DNA of 6,442 nucleotides, taken from positions 1 to 6,442 of the forward strand of contig DATENL010000331.1 of the NCBI GenBank assembly GCA_035275105.1, in the 5' to 3' direction. This stretch comes from AC-37 sp035275105 (lineage in GTDB: Bacteria; Actinomycetota; Thermoleophilia; Solirubrobacterales; Thermoleophilaceae). The notes under the pieces are model-generated. The model was not told where the DNA came from, did no database searches, and was given only the letters and a program-made list of their open reading frames with translations. Every line of letters starts with the position of its first letter. The stretch's first letter is position 1. Position numbers and translations under genes: made by a program. Below are positions 5,760-6,442 of this stretch, piece after piece.

Positions 5760-6442
5760 TGGTCACGCCGAAGAGCTACGACCGGGCGGCCGCCGCGCTG
5801 CGCGACGCCGCCGCGGACGGCGGGCGCGTCCGGCTGGTCGGCAGCGGCACGCGCTCCGCCTGGGGCGCGCCGCGCGGCGAGCCCGCGGTGGAGATCTCGA
5901 CGGCGAAGCTCGACGCGATCGTGGAGCACAACGCCGGCGACCTGACGGCGGTCGTGCAGGCGGGCGTGCCGGTCGCGAAGCTGCGGAAGAAGCTCGCCAA
6001 GGCGGGCCAGATGCTCGCGCTGGACCCTCCCGGCGAGGGGACCGTCGGCGGGCTGTTCGCCACCGCCGACTCGGGGCCGCTCCGGCACCGCCACGGCGCC
6101 CCGCGCGACCTCGTGCTCGGCATGACCGTGGCGCTGTCGGACGGGACGGTCGCCCGCACCGGCGGCAAGGTCATCAAGAACGTCGCGGGCTACGACCTGG
6201 CGAAGCTCTTCACCGGCTCGTTCGGCACGCTGGGGCTGGTCGCCAGCGTGTCCGTGCGCCTGCATCCGCTGCAGTCCGAGACGGCCTCCGCGGTCGGCGC
6301 GAGCGAGGACCCCGAGGCGCTGGCGTCCGCGGTGCGCTCGCTGGCCGCGCTGCCGCTCGAGTCCGACGCGCTGGACGTGGCGTGGGACGGCGACGGCGGC
6401 CGCGTGCTCGTCCGCTACGCCGGCGCTGCCGCCGCCCACCAG
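5759..6442 (+). CDS. glcE: Glycolate oxidase FAD-binding subunit GlcE, 3'-truncated by window end
   Basis: The frame opens at an ATG sharing its A with the glcD stop codon (TGATG at 5757-5761), a typical translational coupling arrangement, and stays open for 228 residues to the window edge. It is a second PCMH-type FAD-binding domain: VRLVGSGTRSAWG (24-36), ALDPPGEGTVGGLFAT (87-102), RHRHG (109-113), and the GlcE hallmark GGKVIKNVAGYDLAK (135-149) followed by GSFGTLG (153-159). Complete GlcE proteins have roughly 350-400 residues, so about the last third is missing. GlcE pairs with GlcD in the glycolate dehydrogenase complex, and coupling to glcD fits equal subunit supply. The iron-sulfur subunit gene glcF is the expected next gene but lies outside the window. 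I see no frameshift in the visible part. Confidence 0.93.
   Translation, partial: MVTPKSYDRAAAALRDAAADGGRVRLVGSGTRSAWGAPRGEPAVEISTAKLDAIVEHNAGDLTAVVQAGVPVAKLRKKLAKAGQMLALDPPGEGTVGGLFATADSGPLRHRHGAPRDLVLGMTVALSDGTVARTGGKVIKNVAGYDLAKLFTGSFGTLGLVASVSVRLHPLQSETASAVGASEDPEALASAVRSLAALPLESDALDVAWDGDGGRVLVRYAGAAAAHQ

Noticed and set aside
1..6442. CRISPR arrays, tRNA or rRNA genes, transposases, phage attachment sites
   Set aside because: No regularly spaced repeats, cloverleaf-like segments, transposase motifs or terminal inverted repeats were seen. The only repeats are the TGGAA linker codons and short hairpins.

Overview
This is a GC-rich window (most third codon positions are G or C) that reads as a bacterial chromosome. 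GC-rich codon use, an MrfA/SftH-type helicase, a secreted protein with Thr-Gly-Gly-Ala-Ala linkers and a glcDE pair together suggest an actinobacterium. Thermoleophilia (Solirubrobacterales/Gaiellales-like) is my best guess. That placement is inference only; no rRNA or other lineage marker is present.

Left part, minus strand (1-2475). A complete 756-residue SF2 DEAH-box helicase of the MrfA/SftH family, with a C-terminal cysteine cluster, runs leftward from a GTG start at 2475. It is followed 41 bp later on the same strand by the N-terminal 54 residues of a secreted protein that leaves the window at base 1. The helicase start is only 26 bp from the start of a divergent HAD phosphatase gene, so both promoters must share or overlap that gap. 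A TACTAT box on the minus strand lies so close to the GTG that the helicase message may be leaderless or nearly so.

Middle part (2502-4219). The plus-strand HAD-IIB phosphatase (273 aa, all four catalytic motifs) ends inside an inverted repeat at 3320-3350. The TGAAAC in one arm supplies its stop codon. The TGAAAC of the other arm, on the opposite strand, supplies the stop codon of a SHOCT-domain remnant that has no usable start. The remaining spacer holds a perfect 7-bp inverted repeat overlapping a -10-like box, then a strong Shine-Dalgarno site for an unrecognised membrane protein with about six helices (233 aa). Two GC-rich hairpins follow this gene.

Right part (4314-6442). A complete glcD (FAD-binding glycolate oxidase subunit) overlaps by one base (TGATG) the start of glcE, which is cut at the window end after 228 residues. 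The two encode the flavin subunits of glycolate dehydrogenase, which oxidises glycolate to glyoxylate. The iron-sulfur subunit glcF would be expected just downstream.

No mobile element, CRISPR array, RNA gene or recognisable defence cassette is visible. The genes look like housekeeping or accessory metabolic functions in separate transcription units. The parts most worth a second look are the intergenic structures: the two-sided stop hairpin, the SHOCT remnant, the compact divergent start region and the palindrome ahead of the membrane protein.
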